The notes: a model not told the origin generated them from the letters alone. 64,000 nucleotides of DNA from JBOGOC01 sp050747525 (GCA_050747525.1 JBOGOC010000093.1:1-64000), one strand, 5' to 3'. Shown: positions 26,612 to 35,525, counted from the stretch's first letter. Translations and numbers: made by a program.

Positions 26612-27415
26612 TCAACGGGCGCGCCGGCGGCCTGCCAGCGCTCCCTCGATCTCTTCGATCCATTCCGCGGCGTCCGGATCCCCGGCCGCCGCGCTCGCCT
26701 TGGCCAGCTCGAGCGCTTTCTGGTAGGCCTTTTCGCTCTCCTCCTTGTCCTTCGTGGCGGCCAGCGCCTCGCCCAGAGCCATCAGGTTGGGAGGGTGCGA
26801 AGGAGCCCTCTCCACTGCCGCGCGTGCATGCTCGAGCCCCAGCTCGGGGTCACCTGGTCCTGCGGGCCACGCCGGTGCGCGCACGAAGAACAGCGCCAGG
26901 GCGCGGTCGGGCCCGGCCTGGTCCAGATCCGGATCGCCCGCCTGAGCCCGCTGGAACGCCTGCATGATCCGGGGAAGGGCATCCAGGGCGGTGGTCTGCC
27001 GCTCCCGTGCCTGCACCCCGAGCCCCGCTCCCATCCAGTACGCGCAGACGGGATGGCGCGGGAAAGCCTGCTCGCACCACTGCGCCGCTTCGACCGCCTG
27101 CCGTGCGGCGTCGCGCCGGGCGTCGGCGCCTGTCTCGTGATCCGACAGCCAGACACGCGCCCGAGCCAGCCCGGCCAGGGCCTCCAGGTTCGACGGCTCG
27201 GCGCCCACGGCCTGCAGCCAGACGCCGGCGGCCTCTCGCACGCGTTCCGGATCCCGCGTAGCATACAGTGACTCGGCCCGCGTTAGAAGCGCATCCACGC
27301 TCTCTTTGACCGCGCCTGGCGAGGGAATTGGCGGCACCGGGCCGACCGCACGCGCGCAGGCGCCCGCCAGCAGAGCCACCAGCACGGCCGCCGGGCGGAG
27401 CCGCGCGGCCCTCAT
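26612..27415 (-). CDS. TatT-like TRAP-associated TPR lipoprotein
   Basis: This 267-residue lipoprotein has signal VLVALLAGAC with lipobox Cys20. The mature part is helical with TPR-type repeats (EAAGVWLQAVGAEPSNLEALAGLARA; APSHPPNLMALGEALAATKDKEESEKAYQKAL) and resembles the TatT (T component) proteins first described beside TRAP binding proteins in Treponema. TatT forms pored trimers thought to pass ligands, possibly hydrophobic, in the periplasm. Here it follows a PhnD-like binding protein and an RND exporter instead of TRAP membrane subunits. The ATG is the last of four ATGA overlaps produced by a 17-bp tandem repeat. Confidence 0.65.
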   Translation of the reverse strand: MRAARLRPAAVLVALLAGACARAVGPVPPIPSPGAVKESVDALLTRAESLYATRDPERVREAAGVWLQAVGAEPSNLEALAGLARARVWLSDHETGADARRDAARQAVEAAQWCEQAFPRHPVCAYWMGAGLGVQARERQTTALDALPRIMQAFQRAQAGDPDLDQAGPDRALALFFVRAPAWPAGPGDPELGLEHARAAVERAPSHPPNLMALGEALAATKDKEESEKAYQKALELAKASAAAGDPDAAEWIEEIEGALAGRRRAR

Positions 27416-27475
27416 CGCGCCGCTCGCTTCATCGCGCCGCTCGGTTCATCGCGCCGCTCGGTTCATCGCGCCGCT
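27412..27475. repeat. 17-bp tandem repeat (about 3.8 copies) at the PhnD/TatT gene junction
   Basis: The plus-strand unit is TCATCGCGCCGCTCGGT, at 27412-27428, 27429-27445 and 27446-27462, with a partial copy from 27463. On the minus strand each unit contains ATGA: the ATG codons are at 27466, 27449, 27432 and 27415, exactly 17 bases apart. The result is that three six-codon frames (MNRAAR, MNRAAR, MKRAAR) each overlap the next by ATGA, and connect the stop of the PhnD-like gene to the start of the TatT-like gene. Confidence 0.9.
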
Positions 27476-28320
27476 GCCGCCGCCCTCAGCGCCTCGAGTT
27501 CCTTTGTATTGAAGGGCCGGAAGCCGGTCATCACGACGCCGGCGAGGGCCTCCTTCCCCGCGTCGCTCTTCTCGAGCGCCATGAGAGCGGACTTCAGGGA
27601 GGCGAGGTCGTCTCTGGTGACGCGGTCCGCGATCGTGCAGAGGTACCCGCCGGGGAGCGGATCGGAGCGGTGAAGCACCTCCAGGTCGCCGGCGAACGGA
27701 AGCGCGGCGAGGCCCTGGGACTGGGCGCCGTCCAGCAGGATGGCGACGTTCTCGCCGGCGGCGGCCCGACGCAGGGCCGCCAGCGGCTTCGCGGTGGGGG
27801 TCACGCGCGCACTCGCCGGGAGCGCGTAGCCCTTGAGGGCCAGGCGCCGGACGAAGTCCTCGGCGTAGCCGGCCGTGCTCGCGATCTCCCAGCCTTCGAG
27901 CGCGGCGGGGGAGCCGGCGCGCCCCTTCTTCGCCACCAGGGCCCAGGCCTCGGCGGGGCCCTTCTCGGGGACGGCCTGGAGCACCGGCTCGAGACGCAGC
28001 GCCGCGCCGTGCGAGAGAAGCAGCGGGAGCGGCACCATGGCCAGGGAGGCGTCGCTCTCCTTCATCCGGGCCAGCCCGTCCTCGAGAGTCTCGTGATAGA
28101 CGACGGTGACGCTCTCCTCGGGGCGATGCGCGGCCAGCGCGATGGCCTTGGCCAGGCTCTCCATGGCGGGGCGGGCCTGCTCGGTGTTCCCCGGCGACCC
28201 GGGCGAGCAGACCACGATGGTGTGCGGGGTGACCTCGGCCTCGGTGGCGGCGAGAGCGCCGGCGGCCAGCAGAGCCATGGCCCATGGCAGAGCCATGGCC
28301 CAGGAGCCGCGCGCGCTCAT
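27463..28320 (-). CDS. PhnD-like periplasmic substrate-binding protein
   Basis: This 285-residue secreted protein has a signal peptide with an internally repeated WAMAL segment (a short duplication in the DNA near 28262-28306). A type-2 periplasmic-binding fold of the PhnD/SsuA/transferrin kind follows: KSIDLAKAI-like first lobe, ESDASLAMVPLPLLL, EGWEIASTAGYAEDFVRRLALKGY and a KEALAGVVMTGFRPF tail. PhnD homologues bind phosphonates or phosphite in ABC uptake, but no permease or ATPase is present here. Sitting between an RND exporter and a TatT-like lipoprotein, it may present a ligand to one of them. It overlaps the RND gene by four bases. Confidence 0.65.
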   Translation of the reverse strand: MSARGSWAMALPWAMALLAAGALAATEAEVTPHTIVVCSPGSPGNTEQARPAMESLAKAIALAAHRPEESVTVVYHETLEDGLARMKESDASLAMVPLPLLLSHGAALRLEPVLQAVPEKGPAEAWALVAKKGRAGSPAALEGWEIASTAGYAEDFVRRLALKGYALPASARVTPTAKPLAALRRAAAGENVAILLDGAQSQGLAALPFAGDLEVLHRSDPLPGGYLCTIADRVTRDDLASLKSALMALEKSDAGKEALAGVVMTGFRPFNTKELEALRAAAAAR

Positions 28321-31079
28321 CGTTGCGCCTGCCTGAAGGCGATCAGCATGTTGGGCAGGACCACGAGAGCCGTCACGATGCACGCGCCCACCCCGAGCAG
28401 AAGGGTCAGCCCCAGGCTGGCCAGCCCGCGATGCGAGGCCAGGGCCAGGCTTCCGAATCCGATCATGGTGGTCAGGCCCGCGATCAGGATGGCCCTCCCC
28501 GTGTGCTTCAGCACCAGAGTCATTCCTCCCCGTCCCTCGAACCGTATGCGATGGACCACGTGGACTCCATTGTCGATCCCCACGCCGATGATGAGTGGCA
28601 CGGCGACGAGGTTGGCGAAATTGTACGAGATCCCCAGCAGTCGCATGAAGCCCAGCATCCAGAGGATCCCCATGACCAGCGGCACCAGCGCCAGCAGCGT
28701 GTGGCGCAGGTCCCTGTAGTCCAGAAAAAGCAGCACGCACACGGCGATTCCGCCCGCGGCCACGGCACGGACGAACCCCGAGGTGATGCGCTCCGACATC
28801 CTGTGGAACAGAATCGGGAAGCCGGTCGTGTCCCGAGAGACGCGGCGGCAGGCGTCCACGAACCCGGCCAGGAAGCCGGCGTCGAAGACGTCCCCCGCGG
28901 GATGCAGGTAAGCCAGCAGGCGCCCGTCGGCCGTCACGAAGTGATCGCGCAGCTCCTGAGGCAGGTCGTCCACCCGCGGCGGGACGGAGGCCGCGTTCGC
29001 GCGCAGGTCGTTCAGCAGCCGGCGCGCCCAGTCCAGCAGGCCGCGCGTCCCGGACTGCCACACGCGCTCCGCACCGGGAGGCGCTCCCTCCACGAACGCA
29101 TGCGCCTCCTCGGCGCTGGCGCGAGCGGTCTCGAACGCGGCCGCGGCCTCCGCCATGCCGGCGCCGAACGACGCTTCGCCGGCCGACTCCAGCGCGTCGC
29201 GCAGGCGCGCCAGGGATGTCACCAGCGCGGCCCGGTCCACGGGAGCGGGGTCGCCCGGAAGGAGGAGCGTCTCCAGCACCGGGCCGGCATGCGAGGCGGC
29301 ACGGCGGGCGGCGTCCGGATCGGCGGGGAGCAGATCGAGAGCCGACTCCACGCGCGCGATCGAGGGCTCGGAGGCGGCGCGCCTGCGCAGGGCGTCCAGC
29401 TCGGCGAGATCCGCGGCCACCGCCAAGGTGAAGGTGGGAGACAGATCCGACTGGTCCAGGAGCCGCCGTTGCTGCTGGATGGTGGAGGCGTCGCCCGGCA
29501 TGAGGGCCATGATGTCGGGATCGAACTTCACCCCGGATCCGAGCCACGCCAGGATCGCCGTCACAGCCAGCGCGAGAGCCGTGACCGTGCGTGGCGCCGC
29601 GCAGACGAAGCCGGCCGCCTGCTCAACCCACAATCTGTCCACCAGTGCCATCCGCTGGTCGGCGCGGTGCAGGGCTTCGCTGCGCGCGTCGCGCGCGGCC
29701 CGCCATCGCCCGTACAGCAGCAGGAGAGCGGGGAGCGTCACCAGCGCCGACACCAGGCAGAGGATCAGCCCCACGCCGGCCACGAGCCCCATCTCCGAGA
29801 AGCCGCGGAAGTTCATGAGCATGATCGAAAAGAACGCGGCGGCCGTGGTGATCGCCCCCACCACCACCGCGGCCCCGGTGTGCGCGTATGCCCGCCGCAC
29901 CGCTTCGCGCGGATCGCGCAGGTGAGCTCCCTCCAGCTCGTACTCGGACACTGGATGGATGCTGTAGGCGTCGCTCACCCCCACCAGCGTGGAGATGAAG
30001 GACGACGCGATCAGGTTCAGGTATCCCAGCTCAAGCAGGACGGCTCCGTAGGCCCACGCCACGCCGGCCCCCAGGGAGGCCAGCGCCAGCAGGGCGTGCG
30101 CGCGCCAGCGGAACACCGTCAGCATGAGGAGGACCACCCCCGCCGCCGACACCCCGGAGGTGAGCCACATGTCCTTCCCCACGATGCGCATCTCCTCGAC
30201 GGTGATGGCCGGCTCGCCTGTGAAGGAGACGGCCGCCTCCGGGTACCGCGCCCCCACCCGCTCGGCATGCTCCCGCAGGGAAGCCATCAGACCCTCGAGG
30301 GCCGGGAGGCTGTCGTCCTCGCTGGCCGGCGTGGCCAGCAGGTAGAGCACCGTCCCGTCGCGCGTCGAGAGGTACCCCTGGGCGGCAAGCCGCGTATCCT
30401 CCCCGCCGAGTCGGGTCAGGGCGAGCAGGGCCGGCGCGGACTCCAGCGAGATCACGGCCGCAGCCGGCTCCCGCAGAAACCGTCCCTGGGCCTCCGCGAA
30501 CCAGCGAAGACCGGCCGCTCCCTGCGCCGCTTCGGCTCCCGAGACCGCTGAAGCTCCGGCCGCCATCGGGCTCGTCAGCTCGCTCTCCAGGCGGCGGGCG
30601 ATCAGGTCGTTGAGGTCAGCCAGCCCGGTGAGGGAAGACAGGGCATCGATGAAGTCACGATGGGATGAGGCCGCTTCCAGAGCGGTGTCCAGTGTCTCCG
30701 GCGGGATGAGGAAGAGCCCGTGTCGCGAGAACCAGGTCAGATCCACGCGATGCAGCACGCGCGCGATGCGCGGGTCGGCCTGCAGCGCCGCGCTCAGATC
30801 GTCGGCGAAGCCGCGCAGCCGGCTCTGCGGGACGCGCCGTCCCGGCTGAGCCTCGATGGCCACGATGACGGCAGACGACGACGCGAAGCCCCGCGTAAGC
30901 TCCACGAAGAGGCGCTCTTCCGGATCGTCCGGGGGGGAGAGGTCGCTGCGCGAGGTGCGGAACTCCACGCGCGAGCCGGCCACCAAGGCGACGATCACGA
31001 CGAGGGCCGACACGGCCACGGTCGTCCCGGCGTGGTCCAGGATCCAGTCCAGAATCGCGGAGACGACCCGCTGGAGCAT
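28317..31079 (-). CDS. RND superfamily (MMPL/HpnN-like) exporter
   Basis: This 920-residue inner-membrane protein has two repeats, each with one helix, a large periplasmic loop and five to six helices (about 12-30 plus 255-410, and 480-500 plus 740-905). The loop segment FRTSRSDLSPPDDPEERLF and the SxxSTLVGVSDAYSIHPVSEYE and PLIIGVGIDNGVHVVHR motifs are typical of the hopanoid transporter HpnN and MmpL-type lipid exporters. It most likely moves a hydrophobic substrate driven by protons. It is the first gene of the operon that continues with the PhnD-like protein, TatT-like lipoprotein, FN3 protein and TonB receptor. The divergent acylase gene starts about 210 bases away. Confidence 0.82.
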   Translation of the reverse strand: MLQRVVSAILDWILDHAGTTVAVSALVVIVALVAGSRVEFRTSRSDLSPPDDPEERLFVELTRGFASSSAVIVAIEAQPGRRVPQSRLRGFADDLSAALQADPRIARVLHRVDLTWFSRHGLFLIPPETLDTALEAASSHRDFIDALSSLTGLADLNDLIARRLESELTSPMAAGASAVSGAEAAQGAAGLRWFAEAQGRFLREPAAAVISLESAPALLALTRLGGEDTRLAAQGYLSTRDGTVLYLLATPASEDDSLPALEGLMASLREHAERVGARYPEAAVSFTGEPAITVEEMRIVGKDMWLTSGVSAAGVVLLMLTVFRWRAHALLALASLGAGVAWAYGAVLLELGYLNLIASSFISTLVGVSDAYSIHPVSEYELEGAHLRDPREAVRRAYAHTGAAVVVGAITTAAAFFSIMLMNFRGFSEMGLVAGVGLILCLVSALVTLPALLLLYGRWRAARDARSEALHRADQRMALVDRLWVEQAAGFVCAAPRTVTALALAVTAILAWLGSGVKFDPDIMALMPGDASTIQQQRRLLDQSDLSPTFTLAVAADLAELDALRRRAASEPSIARVESALDLLPADPDAARRAASHAGPVLETLLLPGDPAPVDRAALVTSLARLRDALESAGEASFGAGMAEAAAAFETARASAEEAHAFVEGAPPGAERVWQSGTRGLLDWARRLLNDLRANAASVPPRVDDLPQELRDHFVTADGRLLAYLHPAGDVFDAGFLAGFVDACRRVSRDTTGFPILFHRMSERITSGFVRAVAAGGIAVCVLLFLDYRDLRHTLLALVPLVMGILWMLGFMRLLGISYNFANLVAVPLIIGVGIDNGVHVVHRIRFEGRGGMTLVLKHTGRAILIAGLTTMIGFGSLALASHRGLASLGLTLLLGVGACIVTALVVLPNMLIAFRQAQR

Positions 31080-31288
31080 GCGGCGCAGGATAATCGAAGT
31101 GCGCCTTCCATAGTGGCGCGCAGATTGTGCCTACCCAGGGAATGGGCCCGGATTCAACAGGGACCTGGTCCGTTTCAACACTCGACGCCGCCAAAAAGGC
31201 CTGCAAACACCCCCTCACGAACGAGGAACAATCTCCGCGCCACGATGGCTTTCTTGACGGGCGCCGCGAGGTGAGGTATCCAGAGCGC

Positions 31289-33688
31289 ATGAAGCCGATG
31301 CTGCGCCGCGCCCTGCGATGGCTGGCCTGGGCCGCCACGGCGGGAGCTCTGGTCCTCGTGCTGGCCGGCCTGGCGGGCTGGCTGACTGTGAGGGCGAGCC
31401 TTCCGTCCCGCCAGGGCGAGGCGCGGCTGCCGGGGTTGTCGGGCGACGTGGTGGTGTCGTTCGACGCGCTGGGGATCCCGACGCTGGAGGCGTCCTCGCG
31501 CGCGGACCTGGCGCGCGCCACCGGGTTCGTTCATGCGCGGGACCGGTTCTTCCAGATGGATCTGCTGCGCCGCGACGCGGCGGGGGAGCTGGCCGGGATG
31601 CTGGGCCCGGCCCTCCTGCCGAGGGATCGCGCCAACCGCCGGCATCGCTTCCGTGATCTTGCGGGCCGGGCCCTGCGCCGCTCGGAGCCTGCGGAAAGAG
31701 AAGCCATCGAAGCGTACGCCCAGGGGGTCAACGCCGGGCTGGCCTCGCTGCGCGCGCGCCCCTTCGAGTACCTGGCGCTCCGGCAGACTCCGGACGCATG
31801 GAAGCCCGAGGACACCCTGCTGGTGACGCTGGCCATGTTCCTCGCGCTCCACGACAGCGACGCGAGCCGGGAGTCCTCCGTCGGCGTGCTGCACGATCTC
31901 GTCCCCGGGCCCCTGTTCGACTTCCTGGCCCCCGTGGGGACCTCGTGGGATGCGCCCCTGACCGGTGGCCCGGCACCCGAAGCGCCCCTCCCCGGCGCCG
32001 AGGTGGTGGATCTGCGCGTGGGGGCGCCGGGGATCGTGCGTCACGCTTCCGCGGGCGGTGATCCCGAGCTGTTCCTGCGCGGCAGCAACGGGTGGGCGGT
32101 GAGCGGCGCGCTCACCTCCACGGGCGCGGCCCTGCTGGCCAACGACATGCACCTGGATCTGGACGTTCCCAACATCTGGTACCGGGCGTCGTTCGTGCTG
32201 GGCGGCAGGACCATCACGGGGGCCACGCTGCCGGGCGCTCCGGTGATGGTGGTGGGAAGCAATGGGAGCATCGCGTGGGGGTTCACCAACAGCTACGGTG
32301 ACTGGCTCGATCTGGTGGAGCTGGAGATCGAGCCGGCGGATCCGGAGGTCTACGCGACTCCCGGCGGGCCGCGCCGGCTCGAGCACCACGCGGAGATCCT
32401 GCGTGTGGCCGGCGCCCCCGACGAGACGCTGGACGTGGCGTGGACCATCTGGGGCCCCGTGATCGATCAGGATCATCGAGGGCGCCGGCGTGCCCTGCGA
32501 TGGACCGCTCACGAGGAGCGGGCCGTGAATGCCGGGCTGATGCGCCTGGAGTCGGCCGGCAGCGTGGAGGAGGCGATCCGGCTGGCTCCCGGGATTGGCA
32601 TCCCGCCTCAGAACTTCATGGTGGCCGATTCCGCCGGCCACATCGGTTGGACCATCATCGGGGCCATCCCTGCGCGCTTCGGCTTCGAGGGTGAGCGGGA
32701 CGCCCGCCGCCCCTGGTCCTGGGCCGACGGGGCGCACGGATGGGACGGATGGCTCGAAGATCAGGAATACCCACGCGTGGTCGATCCTCCTTCGGGGCGC
32801 ATCTGGACCGCCAACGCGCGCGTGGTGGAAGGAGACGAGCTGAAGCGGATCGGAAACGGCGGATACGACCTGGGCGCGCGCGCGGCGCAGATCCGCGACG
32901 ACCTGATGCAGCTCTCCGCGCCGGTGACGGAGGCCGCCATGCTGCAGGTGCAGCTCGACGACCGGGCCCTCTTCCTTCGCCGATGGCGCTCGCTGCTGCT
33001 CGACCTGCTCACGCCGGCGGCGATCGAAGGAATTCCCCGCCGGGCTGAGATGCGCCGCCTGGTGGAGGACTGGGGGGACAGGGCCGCCGTGGATTCGGCC
33101 GGCTACCGGCTGGTGCGCGCGTTCCGCCAGACGACGGCTCGGCGGGTCCTGCCACCGCTCGCCGCCGGCGCCGCGTCCGCGGATTCGCGCTTCGATCTGT
33201 TCGATGTCGGGCAAGGTGAGGGGCCGCTCTGGGCCATCCTCACGCAGCGACCGGCCCACATGCTCGACCCCAACGCCCCGTCGTGGGACGACGCGCTGCT
33301 GGCGGCGGTGGACGCGGCGATCGCTTCCATGCCCCAGGACGGGGCGGGGCTCGCCCGGCACACCTGGGGCGAGCGGAACACCACGGCGATCCTGCACCCG
33401 CTCGCGAAAGCGATCCCCTCACTGAGGGGCTGGCTCGGGATGCCGGCGCGGCCGCTGCCCGGCGACGCCTGGATGCCGCGCGTGCAGACTCCGTCCGCGG
33501 GGGCCTCTCAGCGGATGGCGGTCTCCCCCGGGCACGAGACCCAGGGCTACTTCCACATGCCGTGCGGCCAGAGCGGTCACCCGCTCTCGCCTCACTTCAC
33601 CGATGGCCACGCCGCCTGGGAGGAAGGAAAGGCGACCCCCTTCCTGCCCGGCCCGCCCGTCTCGACGCTGATCCTGAACCCGGGCTAG
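31289..33688 (+). CDS. Penicillin acylase family (S45) N-terminal-nucleophile hydrolase
   Basis: This precursor of about 799 residues has an N-terminal membrane/signal segment (residues 13-35), an alpha chain with RDRFFQMDLLRRDAAGELAG, a spacer, and a beta chain that starts at Ser266 in GSNGWAVSG, the autocatalytically exposed nucleophile. LLANDMHLDL and the C-terminal GHSGHPLSPHFTD-type segment are also conserved. Family members cleave amide bonds of beta-lactams, N-acyl-homoserine lactones or aculeacin; substrate cannot be told from sequence. I chose the ATG at 31289 because the longer frame adds 54 residues with no signal character. A weak TTGACG/TATCCA pair (31254-31282) would make the mRNA nearly leaderless. 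The stop codon shares CTAG with the convergent gene. Confidence 0.85.
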   Translation: MKPMLRRALRWLAWAATAGALVLVLAGLAGWLTVRASLPSRQGEARLPGLSGDVVVSFDALGIPTLEASSRADLARATGFVHARDRFFQMDLLRRDAAGELAGMLGPALLPRDRANRRHRFRDLAGRALRRSEPAEREAIEAYAQGVNAGLASLRARPFEYLALRQTPDAWKPEDTLLVTLAMFLALHDSDASRESSVGVLHDLVPGPLFDFLAPVGTSWDAPLTGGPAPEAPLPGAEVVDLRVGAPGIVRHASAGGDPELFLRGSNGWAVSGALTSTGAALLANDMHLDLDVPNIWYRASFVLGGRTITGATLPGAPVMVVGSNGSIAWGFTNSYGDWLDLVELEIEPADPEVYATPGGPRRLEHHAEILRVAGAPDETLDVAWTIWGPVIDQDHRGRRRALRWTAHEERAVNAGLMRLESAGSVEEAIRLAPGIGIPPQNFMVADSAGHIGWTIIGAIPARFGFEGERDARRPWSWADGAHGWDGWLEDQEYPRVVDPPSGRIWTANARVVEGDELKRIGNGGYDLGARAAQIRDDLMQLSAPVTEAAMLQVQLDDRALFLRRWRSLLLDLLTPAAIEGIPRRAEMRRLVEDWGDRAAVDSAGYRLVRAFRQTTARRVLPPLAAGAASADSRFDLFDVGQGEGPLWAILTQRPAHMLDPNAPSWDDALLAAVDAAIASMPQDGAGLARHTWGERNTTAILHPLAKAIPSLRGWLGMPARPLPGDAWMPRVQTPSAGASQRMAVSPGHETQGYFHMPCGQSGHPLSPHFTDGHAAWEEGKATPFLPGPPVSTLILNPG

Positions 33689-34227
33689 AGAATCTTCACC
33701 GTGCTGGCCTGCGGGCCTTCGTCCCCCACCGTCTCCGTGAACCGCACCTCGGTCCCGATCGCCAGGTCGTCGAAGGTTTCTCCCTGGGCCACCGAGTTGC
33801 GGTGGAAGTAGATCTCGCGCCCGTCGTTGGTGATCAGGAAGCCGTACCCCTCGGAAGGAAAGAGTCGCGCCACCAGCGCCACCGGCTCGTCGTGGGTCTT
33901 CACCTCTCCGCGCCTGATGGACTTGGTGTCCTTGACCTGCCGCTCCATCGCCCTGAACGCGTCGCGCACCATCGTGGACAGCGGCTCGTGGGGTTCCGCC
34001 TCTCCCGGGTCGCGCGAGACCACCAGATCCTTGTTGGGCGGCAGCGTCACCTCGATGCGCACCCGGTGAGGGTTGCCCAGCTTCTGGCGCTGCTGGCGGC
34101 GCTCCACGGCTACGCGGCAGCTCACGATGTCCTCGCAGATCTTCCTGAGCTTCTCTGCCTTCGTCCGGATCAGCTCGTCCATCTCCTCGGTCTTGGGCAC
34201 GTCGCGGTACGAGATCTCCATCAGCAT
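33685..34227 (-). CDS. HPF/RaiA ribosome-associated protein fused to a cold-shock domain
   Basis: This 180-residue protein joins an S30AE/HPF ribosome-binding domain (about 1-112, with EISYRDVPKTEEMDELIRTKAEKLRKI and VTLPPNKDLVVSRDPG) to a C-terminal cold-shock domain (115-180) with the RNA-binding motifs GYGFL and IYFHR. HPF proteins stabilise inactive ribosomes in stress, and the cold-shock part may add RNA affinity; this fusion recurs in several phyla. The ATG at 34227 has an AGAGAGGTG site upstream, so the longer frame from 34257 is less likely. It meets the acylase gene head-on, with both stops inside the palindrome CTAG at 33685-33688. Confidence 0.85.
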   Translation of the reverse strand: MLMEISYRDVPKTEEMDELIRTKAEKLRKICEDIVSCRVAVERRQQRQKLGNPHRVRIEVTLPPNKDLVVSRDPGEAEPHEPLSTMVRDAFRAMERQVKDTKSIRRGEVKTHDEPVALVARLFPSEGYGFLITNDGREIYFHRNSVAQGETFDDLAIGTEVRFTETVGDEGPQASTVKIL

Positions 34228-34364
34228 GGCGTCACCTCTCTCACGCATCGTTTTCATCGGAGCCTCTCCGATGAGCCGGTCGGCGGCATCCCGATGGACG
34301 CCTCCCGACGGCCTGGGGTAGAGTGGAAACTCTCCGTCAACCCCCGTACCGCAAGGAGGACACC

Positions 34365-34793
34365 ATGCCTGTACGCCAGGCCAAGGCTCAGTGGGAAGGC
34401 GATCTCAAGGATGGGCGCGGCAACATGAAGCTGGGCAGCGGCGCCTGGGAAGGCCCGTTCTCTTTCACCTCGCGCATGGAGAACGGCAGCGGAACCAACC
34501 CCGAGGAGCTGATCGGCGCGGCCCATGCCGGGTGCTATTCCATGGCTCTGTCCAGCACGCTGACCAAGGCCGGCCACAAGCCCCGCAGGATCCAGACCTC
34601 CGCCCAGGTCCATTTCGACAAGGTGGGCGACGGCTTCGGGATCACCCGCATCCAGCTCACCACCGAGGGCTCCGTTCCCGGAATCAACGAGCAGGACTTC
34701 ATGAGGCTCGCCGAGGAGGCCAAGAACACGTGCGTCGTGTCCAGGGCGCTCAAGGGCGTGCCGATCGAGCTGCAGGCGTCTCTCACGAAATAG
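34365..34793 (+). CDS. osmC: OsmC family peroxide-reductase-like protein
   Basis: This 142-residue protein has the OsmC/Ohr fold with both redox cysteines: HAGCYSMALS and NTCVVSRALKG. The initial VRQAKAQWEGDLKDGRGNMKLGSG and NPEELIGAAHAGCYS match the OsmC rather than the Ohr subfamily. It reduces organic hydroperoxides in the cytoplasm using lipoyl or thiol donors in characterised relatives. The ATG follows AAGGAGG with five bases spacing, so the longer frame from 34323 is not used. Its neighbour is divergent, so it is probably a single-gene unit. Confidence 0.9.
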   Translation: MPVRQAKAQWEGDLKDGRGNMKLGSGAWEGPFSFTSRMENGSGTNPEELIGAAHAGCYSMALSSTLTKAGHKPRRIQTSAQVHFDKVGDGFGITRIQLTTEGSVPGINEQDFMRLAEEAKNTCVVSRALKGVPIELQASLTK

Positions 34794-34863
34794 GCTCATA
34801 GGCAGCAGGTGCGGTGCCGCCCGGCGCGAAGACCGCCGGCCGGCGCCGCGGCGCGCCCTCGAG

Positions 34864-34880
34864 CCATCCTCCTGGGATGG
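34864..34880 (+). terminator. Weak hairpin downstream of osmC
   Basis: CCATCC and GGATGG flank a five-base loop, and TGTTCTCT follows. A 6-bp stem with a poor T-run makes this only a possible terminator. Confidence 0.25.
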
Positions 34881-34900
34881 TGTTCTCTCACCGCGCTCCC

Positions 34901-35380
34901 TCAGTGGGTGATTTCCGCGAAGTCTCCCACGCGCGGCCGCACGACGCGCGAGAAGTCCGCGTACTTCATGCTGATCGTATCGGTGTGCGTTCCGGCATTG
35001 AAGGTGATGGAGGGGGACGCCTTCAGAGTCCGGTCGGCGATCACGTCGCGTCCGTAGAGGTTTCCCAGGGGCGGCATGGCTCCCAGGTCGCAGCCGGGAA
35101 ACAGGTGCGCGAACTCGTTCTCCGTGGCCAGTCGCGCGTCCTCGGTCCCCAGCATATGCCGGAGCCTTTCGATGTCCACGTGATGTGACGCGGGAACGAC
35201 CGCCATGATCATGCGGCGGCCGGCCACCACCATGACCGTCTTGGCGAAGTTCTTACCGCTGATGTGCTCCACCTGGGCGGTCTTCTGCGCCGTGAATGTG
35301 GGGGGATGGGCCCGGTATTCGTAGGGGATCCCCTCCGCGTCGAGGTATTCGGTGATCTTCCGGGGGATGGACATGGACAC
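34901..35380 (-). CDS. YbaK/ProX-type aminoacyl-tRNA deacylase domain protein
   Basis: This 159-residue single-domain protein of the YbaK/prolyl-tRNA-editing family shows EYRAHPPTFTAQKTAQVEHISGKNFAKTVMV, with the conserved lysine in the GKNFAKTVM strand, and CDLGAMPPLGNLYG. Members hydrolyse mischarged tRNA (for example Cys- or Ala-tRNAPro); the exact substrate differs between subfamilies and is not clear here. It lies 145 bases downstream of lysE on the same strand, with a GGGGG/CCCCC hairpin and no clear promoter between. Confidence 0.85.
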   Translation of the reverse strand: MSMSIPRKITEYLDAEGIPYEYRAHPPTFTAQKTAQVEHISGKNFAKTVMVVAGRRMIMAVVPASHHVDIERLRHMLGTEDARLATENEFAHLFPGCDLGAMPPLGNLYGRDVIADRTLKASPSITFNAGTHTDTISMKYADFSRVVRPRVGDFAEITH

Positions 35381-35525
35381 TCCTTCGCGGCCCGGCCTCC
35401 CGTGGCTACCCGGCCCTGCCGCGCGGGGTGACGCAGCCTTCCGTCCGAGGCGGGGACCCGCGGGAGCAGGTCTGCACGGGCCTCATACTGGCAACTGTAG
35501 CAGGGGGAGCCCCCCGCGGCCGCCG

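Noticed and set aside
31127..31288. Upstream extension of the penicillin acylase gene by 54 codons
   Set aside because: The added residues are not signal-like, and the signal/anchor segment follows directly after the ATG at 31289.
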